The notes below the pieces were generated by a model. That model was not told the origin of the DNA. It saw nothing but the letters and a program-made list of their open reading frames with translations, and searched no databases. This document shows, one piece after another, positions 8,063 to 16,664 of a stretch of DNA of 36,264 bases (positions within the stretch are counted from its first letter, which is position 1; each line of letters opens with the position of its first letter). Position numbers and translations under genes: made by a program. Origin of the DNA: an uncultured Chloroflexota bacterium (GTDB lineage Bacteria; Chloroflexota; Chloroflexia; Chloroflexales; Roseiflexaceae); assembly GCA_937859575.1 (NCBI GenBank), contig CALLZL010000595.1, positions 1-36,264 of the forward strand, written 5' to 3'.

Positions 8063-9274
8063 TCAGGCCGTTGGGCGCTGCTGTTGCTCAATGGTGATCT
8101 GATCCGGCCACTCGCCACCGGCAGCGATCTGCCGCAGTGTGGTGCCCAGCATGCCGGTACGCCCGATGCGCCACAGGATCGGCCCCAGATAACCGCCAAA
8201 ACGATTGACGAAATACTGCCGGCCACGGCTAGTGTGATACTGCTGCCGTGCCAGCATCGCGATCGACTCGATCTCCGGCTGTGATCCAGCCGTTGCCGCC
8301 GGTGCGGCAATCGACTCAACGGCAAACTGCACATCATCAAGCCCGAAGGTTGCCGAGAGATCTACCAGTACCGGCATCGAACTGTAGCGCGTCTCAAGGC
8401 CGATCTGCGCCCGCACCTTGATGCCTGCCGCATGTGCCGATTGTATCGCATGCTGCAGCCGATCACGCTGGTCACGATCCGCCAGCACATCAAGCGCATC
8501 AAAACGTACCAGTACCCCTTCACAACCGGCCTGGCGATACAGCTGCAACAGATCGTAGGTCAGCGCATCATAGGCGACCCCGGCCTCCCATGCCGCACCG
8601 GTGCGCGCCGTTGTCAGCAGGTGCAGCAGGTTGCGCGTCCATCCCGGATCAAGCGTGAGATCCGGGCCGATAAACTGAAAATGCCAGATCCCATGTTCGC
8701 TGGCAATACTGCGCAATTCGGCAACGATCTGCATTGGATGACGCAATTCGCTACGACCACCGGGCAGAAATCGCCCGATCACGATCGGCGTCTGCAATTC
8801 GCGGTCAAGGGTGATCAGCGGGTATTTTTCGAGCGGCAACAGATGCCGCGCCGGAAACGGCAAATTGTCAAGGCTCTCGTCGATAGCGACAAGTGCCTCG
8901 ATCATGACTTTCTGTTCATTTACACCATCGGCACCACGAGCCAGAACTTGTACCATATGGGCAAGCGAAACTATTGTGCCCGAAGCTCGCACATCCGCCT
9001 GAAGATGCAGGATGGTCGCTCCACATGTTATCAGTTCGGATTCAATCGTCGCGGCGGCCCTGGCATCGGTGCCGGCAAGCAGGATCACCTGCGGCTTGTA
9101 TAACCGTAATGAGGCAAAACGATCTGTGCCCGACGTCGAACCACGAATCGCCAGGTCATAGATCCGCACGATATGACGTCGCTGTTCAAGCAATGCCGCG
9201 ACATACGCCAATAGTAACGGCGGCGCGACCGGTTCGTCACTATTGCTCGGCATTGCTATCAATGCTATTTTCAC
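8063..9274 (-). CDS. B12-binding/radical-SAM-like protein lacking the Fe-S cysteines
   Basis: The 403-residue protein has the layout of BchE-type B12-binding radical-SAM proteins. An N-terminal Rossmann-like domain (MKIALIAMPS, APPLLLAYVAALLE, VILLAGTD) is followed by the characteristic linker LPFPARHLLPLEKYPL. A TIM-barrel-like part then contains RHPMQIVAELRSIASEHGI and FQFIGPDLTLD. Where active members carry CxxxCxxC after the linker, this one reads TPIVIGRFLPGGRSELRHP with no cysteine. The whole protein has only two cysteines, in unrelated places, and no DxHxxG cobalamin motif. The start is GTG with GGAAGG upstream. It is probably a non-catalytic relative, and its role is unknown. It is a lone minus-strand gene. 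Confidence 0.75.
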   Translation of the reverse strand: MKIALIAMPSNSDEPVAPPLLLAYVAALLEQRRHIVRIYDLAIRGSTSGTDRFASLRLYKPQVILLAGTDARAAATIESELITCGATILHLQADVRASGTIVSLAHMVQVLARGADGVNEQKVMIEALVAIDESLDNLPFPARHLLPLEKYPLITLDRELQTPIVIGRFLPGGRSELRHPMQIVAELRSIASEHGIWHFQFIGPDLTLDPGWTRNLLHLLTTARTGAAWEAGVAYDALTYDLLQLYRQAGCEGVLVRFDALDVLADRDQRDRLQHAIQSAHAAGIKVRAQIGLETRYSSMPVLVDLSATFGLDDVQFAVESIAAPAATAGSQPEIESIAMLARQQYHTSRGRQYFVNRFGGYLGPILWRIGRTGMLGTTLRQIAAGGEWPDQITIEQQQRPTA

Positions 9275-9325
9275 GCGCTAAACCTTCCCATCAGACGTAG
9301 TGCTGTGTATGTGCTCTTCGCCACC

Positions 9326-9334
9326 ATTGTAGCA
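9326..9334 (-). promoter_or_regulatory. Extended -10 promoter candidate (TGCTACAAT)
   Basis: On the minus strand this reads TGC-TACAAT, a good extended -10 match, 51 bases before the GTG start of the radical-SAM-like gene. No clear -35 box is seen. Confidence 0.45.
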
Positions 9335-9431
9335 AACCCACAAGAGTGATTGATGAATGTCACGCTACAGGGCTTAACATTCTGTTCATTTTAAACCTTT
9401 TTTTGCTGTTTCGCCTGGTCTTTCGAGAGCG

Positions 9432-9540
9432 CTAGGGCGTCGTCAAAGCCCTTGAGGCTCCGCCTCAAACTCTGTTTCTGGGTGTTTCTGGCGGCGAAGC
9501 CGCCCCCGAACCCCCACCGGAGGTGACTTTGACGTAGCCC
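9432..9540. repeat. Structured repeat-like element with terminal inverted repeats and three hairpins
   Basis: The outer arms are CGTCAAAG (9441-9448) and CTTTGACG (9527-9534), extended by GGGC on the left and GCCC on the right with small mismatches. Inside are three short hairpins, each with a 3-base loop: TTGAGGC/GCCTCAA (9452-9468), GGCGGC/GCCGCC (9490-9504) and CACC/GGTG (9515-9525). A direct repeat TGTTTCTGG lies between the first two. It fits a small non-autonomous mobile element or a folded RNA. The open frame covering it on the minus strand does not look like a real protein. Confidence 0.55.
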
Positions 9541-9686
9541 CACGTAAGCGTCGGGTGGCGCACATGTTGCTTTATTCTCAATTCGCGATGGTTTCACGAT
9601 TCAGCATAGCGCTATAAAACAAAAGGAGGGCAAAGCCCTCCACTTACTTTGAAGCTAGGTACGTATCCAGCGTGCTGCCGGATCTC

Positions 9687-11888
9687 TTATGCCAGCACCA
9701 GGTCATCGGCGGGCATAATCGGCAATGCAAAGGTGAAGGTCGTTCCGACCCCTTCTTCGCTTTCGACCCACAATCGGCCGCCATGCCCCTCGACGATCTG
9801 CTGGCAGATCGCCAGGCCTAATCCGAGATGATGCTCGCCCTGCCCGCCATCATGCTTCGAAACGCGATAGAAGCGCTGGAAGACCTTGTGCAGCTCGCCG
9901 GATGGGATACCGACCCCGGTATCACCAACGCGCACCCAGATCTCTTGATTGTGCATCTCGGCATTCAGGCTGATCGTACCACCTGCCGGAGTCGCCTTGA
10001 TTGCATTCTCAACCAGATTCGTCAAGACCTGGCCGATGCGTGCTTCATCACACCAGCAATCACCCAGCTCGGCGGGGGCATAGTTTACCAGATTCAGCCC
10101 CGACTGTTCTGCCTGTAACGCCAGGCGGGCTGTGGTCTCGGCAATCACACGGGTCATACTCGTCGGCTGCGGGTTGAGCGAAAGCCGGCCGGCTTTCAGG
10201 CGGTTGAATTCGAGCAGTTCGCCGATCCGCCCTTTCAATTTTTCGATCTGCTCATCCGCCATGGTCAGGAACTCTTTTTGCAGCTCGCTCAGCGCACCGG
10301 CACGCCCCTGCAACACAACTTTCATGAAACCATTGATCGAATGCACCGGGTTGCGCAATTCGTGCGACACCATCGAGATAAACTCGGTGCGCGCTTTTTC
10401 TTCGGCCTTCTGGTCGCTGATATCATGCAACACAATCGCCGTCAGCGTTTCGTGGCCGTCTTCGTGCTGAACCGCCGTGCCGAATGCTTGATAGTAGCGC
10501 TCGGCACCATCGCCGGATTCATTCATGATACGCAATTCGCATGCCATGACCGATTTATTGTCGGCGCGCATGCTATCAACAAGCTGTGTCAGCCGATCAA
10601 TCACCGGCATGGTTGTCGTGTCGGCGGCAATCACACGCCGCCCGATCGGGTTGGCCAGCACAATTTCGCGCTGTGCATTGAAGACCACCAGGCCGTCGTT
10701 GATGTCACGAACCACAGCCTGCAGCAGGCGCTCCTGGCGGCGCAGGCGGCTATGCATTTCGGCATTGCCGATCGCGATCCCGGCCTGTGTCGCAAATGCT
10801 GCCAGATGGCGTGCATCACTACTCGAGAATGCCGCAAATGTGGCGCTCACCAGGGTCAATGCACCACGTGGCGCGCCATCGCCAACAAAGAGCGGCACAC
10901 TCAACACCGAACGGAAGCCGCCCTCGGCTACAACCGCAAGATCGCTATGCAGTGCGGCATCGGCCGAAATAATCGGCACCCGTTGCTGGATGACCTGCCG
11001 CGTCAGCATGGTTGCCCACGAACCACCATTCGTGGTATCGGTCATCACCACCCGGTCGAGGATCTCGCCATCGACATCGATCGAGAGGGCGATCCCGTGG
11101 ATCCGCTCCTGGCCGAACGTCTGCACCGTACTATCGACGATCTGGTTCAGGACATCATCAAGGCTAAGGGTGCTGGTGATGACGCGCAGCCCTTCTTCAA
11201 GGGCGTGTCGCTCGCGCATGCGCACCCGCAATTCGTTGGTGGTACGTTCCAACTCTTCGACCCGTGCTTCACGCGAACTGCGCTCGTTGCGCAACTCATG
11301 CCGCAGGGTGCTGATCGTCCGCTGTTGGAATGCACTCGTCCAGATGGCCGTTACCCCAAACGAAAGGCTACCGCCCAGTAATATGAGCCCGGAAAACTGC
11401 TCGAAGGCGGTAAGCCGGCCGGCCTGCAGGCCGGCCAGGTAGGCATACAGGTAGATCGGGCCAAGGAGGAACGGAGTGATCATGGTATGCGAGATATACC
11501 GTTCGGTTGAGAGTGCCCGCAGAGCGATCAAAATATAGATCGGGAAGATTGCCAGCCCGAGGGTGCCGGCCTGCATAACGGCAAACGCCGCCAGCAGCAG
11601 ATCGGCGCCGATCCGCATCCAATCGAGTGCCTCGATGTTGAATGCCCGCGTCTTCAGGCGCGGCAGGTGCTGTAGTGCGCGCATACCGATCTGGGCAATT
11701 GCATACACAATCAATGCGATCCAGATCAGCGGTGGCAGCGCAAGCGCGACAAACCACCATGCCAGTGCAAGGCTTGCCAATGGCGTCAGTGCCAGGAAAA
11801 TCTCACGTCGACGTGCGATAATCCACGGGCGTGCCCGTTCGAGTCGTACGTTTCCTGCTACCATGGCTGTATCCTGCTGCTTTTGCAT
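9687..11888 (-). CDS. Membrane-bound GAF-PAS sensor histidine kinase
   Basis: From the ATG at 11888 (AGAGGA ribosome binding site six bases upstream) the protein has 733 residues; an in-frame ATG at 11921 is less well placed. Several hydrophobic segments between residues 30 and 190 form a membrane domain. A coiled coil (about 190-235), a GAF domain (about 240-380) and a PAS domain (about 390-495) follow. The kinase core has H509 in SHELRNP as phospho-acceptor, the N box LTNLVENAIK, G1 DTGVGIP and G2 GLGLAI, ending in a complete HATPase domain. It phosphorylates a response regulator, almost certainly the OmpR-type product of the gene 72 bases upstream in the same operon. The sensed signal is unknown; no extracellular loop large enough for a classical sensor domain is obvious. 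Confidence 0.93.
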   Translation of the reverse strand: MQKQQDTAMVAGNVRLERARPWIIARRREIFLALTPLASLALAWWFVALALPPLIWIALIVYAIAQIGMRALQHLPRLKTRAFNIEALDWMRIGADLLLAAFAVMQAGTLGLAIFPIYILIALRALSTERYISHTMITPFLLGPIYLYAYLAGLQAGRLTAFEQFSGLILLGGSLSFGVTAIWTSAFQQRTISTLRHELRNERSSREARVEELERTTNELRVRMRERHALEEGLRVITSTLSLDDVLNQIVDSTVQTFGQERIHGIALSIDVDGEILDRVVMTDTTNGGSWATMLTRQVIQQRVPIISADAALHSDLAVVAEGGFRSVLSVPLFVGDGAPRGALTLVSATFAAFSSSDARHLAAFATQAGIAIGNAEMHSRLRRQERLLQAVVRDINDGLVVFNAQREIVLANPIGRRVIAADTTTMPVIDRLTQLVDSMRADNKSVMACELRIMNESGDGAERYYQAFGTAVQHEDGHETLTAIVLHDISDQKAEEKARTEFISMVSHELRNPVHSINGFMKVVLQGRAGALSELQKEFLTMADEQIEKLKGRIGELLEFNRLKAGRLSLNPQPTSMTRVIAETTARLALQAEQSGLNLVNYAPAELGDCWCDEARIGQVLTNLVENAIKATPAGGTISLNAEMHNQEIWVRVGDTGVGIPSGELHKVFQRFYRVSKHDGGQGEHHLGLGLAICQQIVEGHGGRLWVESEEGVGTTFTFALPIMPADDLVLA

Positions 11889-11960
11889 ACCCGGTCCTCT
11901 CGGGTGGCTGCCGCTGCGCATATGCTGCCGCCGGCTGCCGAGGCCCCTCAGAGCCTCGCC

Positions 11961-12641
11961 TTACACCTCGAACTTGTACCCGAGGTTGCGCACGGTTATC
12001 AAGTGCTGCGGTCGATCGGAATTCGGCTCGATCTTGAGCCGTAATCGGCGGATAAAAACCGCAACCAGGTTGCTCTCGCCTTCGTAATCGTACCCCCAGA
12101 CCTTGCTCAGGATCTGGCTGGTGCTCAGTACCCGGCCCGAATTCTGCATCAGATAGTAGAGCAACCGAAACTCCAGTGGCGTGAGTTCAACCATCCGCCC
12201 ATCGCCGAATAGAACACGATGTTCGACCGGATCGAGCGTAATGTCGCCCTGCGTCAGCCGCGCCGATGGGTTGAGCATCTCGCTGTTGCGCCGCCGTAAT
12301 ACTGCTTCGACGCGTGCCAGCAGTTCGGAAGGCTCAAACGGCTTGATCAGGTAATCATCACCGCCGATCTGTAACCCCATGACCCGATCTTGTAACTGCG
12401 AACGCGCCGATAGAAAAATGATCGGCACATCTGATGTCCGCCGGATCTGCCGGCATACATCAAATCCACTCGATTGCGGCATCGATACATCAAGTAGTAC
12501 GAGATCCGGTGCCCGTTCCTCGATTGATTTGAGAATCCCCGGCCCATCATACGCTTTGACAACCTGATACCCCGCCTCTTCAAGCAGAAATGAGGTGAGC
12601 TTGACACTGGGTAGATCGTCGTCGGCGACGAGAATATGCAT
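11961..12641 (-). CDS. OmpR/PhoB-family response regulator
   Basis: This 226-residue two-component response regulator has a receiver domain (about 1-115) with the acidic pair D8/D9, phospho-acceptor D51 in LLDVSMP, S78 in the switch position and K100 in LIKPFEP. A winged-helix DNA-binding domain (about 130-226) follows, with the family strand VELTPLEFRLLYYLM and a C-terminal wing ending VRNLGYKFEV. An AGGAG ribosome binding site lies 7 bases before the ATG. It is the first gene of a two-gene operon with the histidine kinase. A serine in place of the usual switch threonine is a common conservative change. Confidence 0.95.
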   Translation of the reverse strand: MHILVADDDLPSVKLTSFLLEEAGYQVVKAYDGPGILKSIEERAPDLVLLDVSMPQSSGFDVCRQIRRTSDVPIIFLSARSQLQDRVMGLQIGGDDYLIKPFEPSELLARVEAVLRRRNSEMLNPSARLTQGDITLDPVEHRVLFGDGRMVELTPLEFRLLYYLMQNSGRVLSTSQILSKVWGYDYEGESNLVAVFIRRLRLKIEPNSDRPQHLITVRNLGYKFEV

Positions 12642-12898
12642 TTTACGCTCCTGCTACTTTGTCAATATATTCAACCTACCGCCACCGACTGCATTCCATC
12701 TTGTGCATATCTTGTACGCACTACCATCGTAGCTCCAGACCCCAAACCCAATGTGAGATAGGAATGTGCTGATCGTTTGTATCGCAGCATCCTGCCCCTG
12801 CACCAGACATGGCAAAGCCCTAGATGACAATCTTTCTATAAATACTAACTCATGCAACTCCAAAAAAGTTACGCAAATGTGAGAATATTACAGACATT
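12642..12898. other. Intergenic region upstream of the two-component operon
   Basis: This AT-richer gap lies between the end of murJ and the start of the response regulator, both on the minus strand. It should hold the operon promoter, but I see no convincing -35/-10 pair. A TTGACA at 12656-12661 (minus strand) is too close to the start codon to serve as a -35 for that gene. A 69-codon frame here has no ribosome binding site or family resemblance. Confidence 0.4.
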
Positions 12899-14461
12899 TC
12901 ATTTTTTCGAATCTATATTGTGTCGTAATCGCATACGAATTGCAATCATCACATATTCGATAGCCTCGACGCGCAGTGCTATGCAGACACCGAGGTACGC
13001 GCCGCCGGCGAGTATGCCGCCGCCGGCCAAGGCCAGCAGCGAACCACCGATCGACTCCAGAAGCGGGCTGAGTAGCGCGGTGGCCACAGCCAGCACACCA
13101 CTGGCAATCAAGCACTTGACGAGTGCTTCACCGATCCGTAATCCACGCAAGTCGATCAATCGCCGTGAAAGCAACAGAAGTATGATGACATGGCCGATCC
13201 ACTGAGCGGTGTTGCCGAGTATCAGTGCTTCGATACGTAGTGTACTTAATGACAGTAACCCGATCGCAACCAGCGCATAGATTCCGATTGCCACCCCCTG
13301 CACCAGGTTGGGTGCGAGTGTACGATTGCGCGCATAGAAGGCAAATAGCAACATCTGATCGATTGCGGCTGCCGGCAACCCCGGCAGATAGAAGAGCAAC
13401 GCCCGCGCGGTAGCTGCGGTATCACGCGCCTCAAAAGCACCCCGCTGATACAGTAGTTCGACGATCGGTGTGCCGAGCACCGCCAGGCCGGCGGTTGCGG
13501 GCAGGATCAATAGCGTCACTACCTTGATTCCCATGGCAAGTGTGGCGCGGAACTGCTCTTCGTCGCGGTTGGCCGCCAACCGCGAAAGTGTCGGCAAGAC
13601 GGCAAACGACACGGCTGCGGCGACCAACCCCAGTGGGAATTGGATGAGGGTGGTGGCATAGCGCATGGTCGGGATCGTACCCGGATCGAGCCGTGAGGCC
13701 AGGTTACGGTCGATGATAATACCGGCCACCGAGAAGCCAATACCGAGTGCAACCGGTGCATACAGCTTGAGGATGCGGCGTACTCCCGGATGGCCCAGTT
13801 CGAGGCGCAGGCGGAACGTGACACCCCGTAGCCCGGGCAGTTGCAGGATCACCTGAAGGAACGAACCAGCCAGAACGCCGATCACCAGGCTGAGCGGCCC
13901 GAGGAGCGGCGTCAGCAGTAGTGCTGCGGCAATCACGCCGATATTGAAGGCACTGGTGGTGAATGCCGGCAAGAGGAACTTCTGGCGTGCCTGCAGCAGG
14001 GCCGTGATCAGGCCCGACAATGCCATGGAGATAGTTGCCGGCAGCAAGAGCTGAGTAGTGAGGATCGCCTGTTCACGCAGATCCTCGTTGAAACCGCCGG
14101 CCAGGATGGTGACTGCCAGCGGCGCTTGCCAGATCAACAACCCGGTAACGAATGTGACCGCCGCAAGTGCGATTGTCGTGATACTTGCAGCCACCCGCCA
14201 GAACTCGTCGTCGTCGGCTTCGGCATAGGCGCTGAAGACAGGTACCAGCGCGGCACTGATGGCACCGTTGATCAGCAGATCATAGACGATTGTGGGCATA
14301 GCTGAGGCGGCAGTGAAGACCGCCACATCGGCCCCCCGGCCAAACAGCCAGGCGATCACCGCCTCGCGCACAATACCGATCAGGCGGCTGGCAATATTGC
14401 CGACTGCGATCAGCAGAGCAGCGACGGCAATCCGCCGTGCGGTGCGCGAGTTGGTCTGCAC
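12899..14461 (-). CDS. murJ: Lipid II flippase MurJ (MviN family)
   Basis: This polytopic membrane protein of 520 residues has about 14 hydrophobic segments, as expected for MurJ of the MOP exporter superfamily. It moves lipid II across the cytoplasmic membrane for peptidoglycan synthesis. Family segments include ASRLIGIVREAVIAWLFG near the N-terminus, the PTIVYDLLINGAISAALVPVFS region with its conserved NGAISA-like turn, and FPLGLVAAAVSFAVLPTLS in the middle. The start is GTG, one base after the TAA of the upstream LCP gene, so translation is probably coupled. Pairing of a lipid II flippase with an LCP ligase places both in cell-envelope assembly. Confidence 0.93.
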   Translation of the reverse strand: MQTNSRTARRIAVAALLIAVGNIASRLIGIVREAVIAWLFGRGADVAVFTAASAMPTIVYDLLINGAISAALVPVFSAYAEADDDEFWRVAASITTIALAAVTFVTGLLIWQAPLAVTILAGGFNEDLREQAILTTQLLLPATISMALSGLITALLQARQKFLLPAFTTSAFNIGVIAAALLLTPLLGPLSLVIGVLAGSFLQVILQLPGLRGVTFRLRLELGHPGVRRILKLYAPVALGIGFSVAGIIIDRNLASRLDPGTIPTMRYATTLIQFPLGLVAAAVSFAVLPTLSRLAANRDEEQFRATLAMGIKVVTLLILPATAGLAVLGTPIVELLYQRGAFEARDTAATARALLFYLPGLPAAAIDQMLLFAFYARNRTLAPNLVQGVAIGIYALVAIGLLSLSTLRIEALILGNTAQWIGHVIILLLLSRRLIDLRGLRIGEALVKCLIASGVLAVATALLSPLLESIGGSLLALAGGGILAGGAYLGVCIALRVEAIEYVMIAIRMRLRHNIDSKK

Positions 14462-14462
14462 G

Positions 14463-15557
14463 TTAGGGGATGGGCGGGACGCCGCCTGCAGTCATCTGAT
14501 CCACGATCTGCCGCACGGCGATCGGGTCGGCAGCGAAACGATTGGGGTCGTCAAGCACAACGATCATCTTGGAGTCGATCGCATAGCGTTGGATATTGGC
14601 GGCATCAAGGCGAGTACCAACACGTGCAAGGCGTACCATCTGGCTGCGTGGAATATCGGTACGGATGTAATCGCGCAGGGCATTGGTATAATCATCGATG
14701 CGCGTGATCTGCGAAAGCAGCCCTTGATCGCGGATGCGATTGAAGATCGCCAGCAATACCTGTTGCTGACGCTGGTTGCGCCCGAAGTCGCTGTCGGCAT
14801 GCCGGGTTCGCGCATAAATCAGCGCAGTGTGGCCATCCATGTCCTGTGGGCCGGCAGCAAAGCTCACGCGCATAGTACGCGTATCGCCGGCATACTCATC
14901 AACCGGGTAACGCGGATCGACTATCTCGCGCGGCACGTCGATCGATATACCACCGAGTGTATCAACCACCTTCTCGAAACCGTCGAAGTTGATCAAGACA
15001 AAATGGTGCACCGGAACACCAACCAACTGGCTGACCGTCTCTTTCACAAGCGCCGGGCCATAGCCGATTCCGATGCGCTGCTCGCCGATAGCATAGGCGG
15101 CATTGATCTTGTTGTGGCCATAGCCAGGGATATCAACCCACAGATCGCGTGGTACCGAGAGCATGCTCACACGGTTTTCGCGCGGGTTGAGATGCATCAG
15201 GATGATGGCATCGGTACGGCTGACGGTCTCTCCGGGGCGTGCATCAGTGCCAAGCAACAGGATATTGACCGGATCTTCAAGCTCGGGAATAGCCGTCGGC
15301 AGCGGTAGCGCCAGCGTCGGCACAATATCAGATTCACCACCCGCCTGAACTGTCGCTTCAACAGCTACCGTCGTCGCCGCATTCGGCAGGACGGTAGGCA
15401 ACACTCGCGGCTCGACGATCATGGCATTCACGTCGTCGAGTGCTGATTTCCATTCCCAACCCAGCCGCAATGCCGGGATGATGATGATGCCAGCAATAAG
15501 TGCTAGAAGGAAGATGAGCGCAGGGCGGCGACGCATTGGTCGGGTATGTCGGCTCAA
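14463..15557 (-). CDS. LytR-CpsA-Psr (LCP) family cell-wall glycopolymer ligase
   Basis: A 364-residue protein with a short cytoplasmic N-terminus, one membrane anchor (about residues 12-32), a low-complexity Thr/Val/Pro linker (about 45-95) and an extracytoplasmic LCP domain. LCP enzymes attach anionic or other glycopolymers from lipid carriers to peptidoglycan or protein. Domain landmarks are ILLLGTDARPGETVSRTDAI (the catalytic Asp/Arg region), SVPRDLWVDIPGYGHNKINAAYA and the late motif YARTRHADSDFGRNQRQQ. It is followed directly by murJ. A TGGTATAGT promoter-like motif lies 101 bases upstream on the same strand. Confidence 0.93.
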   Translation of the reverse strand: MSRHTRPMRRRPALIFLLALIAGIIIIPALRLGWEWKSALDDVNAMIVEPRVLPTVLPNAATTVAVEATVQAGGESDIVPTLALPLPTAIPELEDPVNILLLGTDARPGETVSRTDAIILMHLNPRENRVSMLSVPRDLWVDIPGYGHNKINAAYAIGEQRIGIGYGPALVKETVSQLVGVPVHHFVLINFDGFEKVVDTLGGISIDVPREIVDPRYPVDEYAGDTRTMRVSFAAGPQDMDGHTALIYARTRHADSDFGRNQRQQQVLLAIFNRIRDQGLLSQITRIDDYTNALRDYIRTDIPRSQMVRLARVGTRLDAANIQRYAIDSKMIVVLDDPNRFAADPIAVRQIVDQMTAGGVPPIP

Positions 15558-15658
15558 AACAATAGCTCCGCAGTTGTCATACTGTTCGTGTACGAGCGAC
15601 GATAGTCATGGTCGCCAACGTATATACAGGTCACGAGCAGTGCAACGCTTCACATACT

Positions 15659-15667
15659 ACTATACCA
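15659..15667 (-). promoter_or_regulatory. Extended -10 promoter candidate for the LCP-murJ operon (TGGTATAGT)
   Basis: On the minus strand TGG-TATAGT matches an extended -10. It lies 101 bases before the LCP start codon in the 330-base gap that separates this operon from the GNAT gene on the other strand. Confidence 0.4.
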
Positions 15668-15812
15668 TAGTTCAGCGTTCCTATTGCAGGCAGTTGTTAT
15701 GCCTCTCAGGGTTGCTGCGTTCTCGTGACAGATAGGTGCGGGAGGCCGACATGCCACGAGAAAGCATAAGCCCTACCGCCAGCAATCTGTATCATACAGA
15801 CGAAGCTCGGTA

Positions 15813-15821
15813 TGGTATAGT
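15813..15821 (+). promoter_or_regulatory. Extended -10 promoter candidate for the GNAT gene (TGGTATAGT)
   Basis: TGG-TATAGT lies 67 bases before the ATG at 15889. It is the same 9-base word as the divergent LCP promoter candidate on the opposite strand about 150 bases away. Confidence 0.4.
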
Positions 15822-15888
15822 TGCATTCTACATACTGACGGCAGCGGGCCGGAGCGCTCGCCATGCCGACACAACAGGAGGCGGACGT

Positions 15889-16434
15889 ATGACACAGCGC
15901 GTGGAAGCGCCGGTAGCAATGACGCTACGTGATGGCAGGCGCGTACTCATCCGCGCCCTCGGCGAACATGATCGCCCGGCACTGATGGAGTTTGGCGGTG
16001 CGCTGCCGAAAGATGACTGGATCTATCTGGAAGATGACCTGCGCAACCCCGAAATCATTACCCGGTTGGTCAATGCCCACGCTGCTGAAAACTGGCGCCA
16101 GGTGGTGGCCGTCGCCGATAATGGCTGCATCGTCGGTTATAGTGCCGTCAGACGCCTTTCGGGATGGTCGAGCCATGTGGGCGATATCCAGCTGATTATT
16201 GACCCGGCATGGCGGCGTCAGGGTTTGGGAACGGTGCTTGCGCGTGCAATCTGTGATGCTGCCCGGGCGTTGGGAGTCGCCAAGGTGATTGTCGAGATCA
16301 TGGCCGAGCAGGTCGGTGGCCATGCGATCTTCGAACGTCTGGGATTTTCGGTTGAAGGCACATTCGCAAGCCATGCCCGCGATCGGCATGGGCATTGCCA
16401 TGATCTGCATGTTCTGGCACAGCAGATCAGCTGA
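15889..16434 (+). CDS. GNAT-family N-acetyltransferase
   Basis: From the ATG at 15889, which has a strong AGGAGG 7 bases upstream, the product is 181 residues. A longer in-frame start at 15736 is unlikely because it would encode a poorly conserved leader and run through the promoter candidate. The acetyl-CoA binding strand-loop-helix is WRRQGLGTVLARAI (the R-x-x-G-x-G motif), followed by KVIVEIMAEQVGGHAIFERLGFSVEG, the usual GNAT end pattern. It would transfer an acetyl group from acetyl-CoA to a small molecule or protein amine; the substrate cannot be told. A strong terminator follows, so the gene is probably monocistronic. Confidence 0.88.
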   Translation: MTQRVEAPVAMTLRDGRRVLIRALGEHDRPALMEFGGALPKDDWIYLEDDLRNPEIITRLVNAHAAENWRQVVAVADNGCIVGYSAVRRLSGWSSHVGDIQLIIDPAWRRQGLGTVLARAICDAARALGVAKVIVEIMAEQVGGHAIFERLGFSVEGTFASHARDRHGHCHDLHVLAQQIS

Positions 16435-16455
16435 GTATGTTCGATAGATCTGGAT

Positions 16456-16492
16456 GCATGCGGCAGGGCGACTTGCCGCATGCTTTTTGTTT
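16456..16492 (+). terminator. Rho-independent terminator after the GNAT gene
   Basis: Arms GCATGCGGCA (16456-16465) and TGCCGCATGC (16474-16483) flank an 8-base loop and are followed at once by TTTTTGTTT. This is a textbook intrinsic terminator, 21 bases past the stop codon. Confidence 0.9.
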
Positions 16493-16580
16493 CAACCGGA
16501 TGGCGGCTATTGCAGGCAGCTCTGCTTCCCTTCGAAAGCACCCTTGGCAGTGGTTGCGGTATGGCCGGGCCGCACACTAC

Positions 16581-16610
16581 GATATGACATGGTAAGCATG
16601 CGATCATATC
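16581..16610. promoter_or_regulatory. 30-bp dyad upstream of the GGDEF-EAL gene
   Basis: GATATGA (16581-16587) and TCATATC (16604-16610) are exact inverted repeats with a 16-base spacer that itself contains the palindrome GCATGC. The dyad lies 54 bases before the start of the c-di-GMP gene, so a regulator-binding site is possible. Confidence 0.3.
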
Positions 16611-16664
16611 ATCAGTACGACGCATCAACGATCCAGACCGCCATTGCTACATAAGGGTGCATCT

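Noticed and set aside
9391-9597. 68-codon minus-strand frame between the kinase and radical-SAM-like genes
   Set aside because: It is made mostly of the hairpin repeat element and has arbitrary peptide composition.
10278-11442. Two long plus-strand open frames opposite the histidine kinase
   Set aside because: They lie antisense to well-supported GAF/PAS/kinase domains, have His/Arg/Gln-rich shadow composition and no ribosome binding site.
12654-12863. 69-codon minus-strand frame upstream of the response regulator
   Set aside because: No ribosome binding site, no family resemblance, and AT-rich intergenic composition.
14292-15308. Plus-strand frame of 338 codons opposite LCP and murJ
   Set aside because: It spans two real genes on the other strand and shows no recognisable motif.
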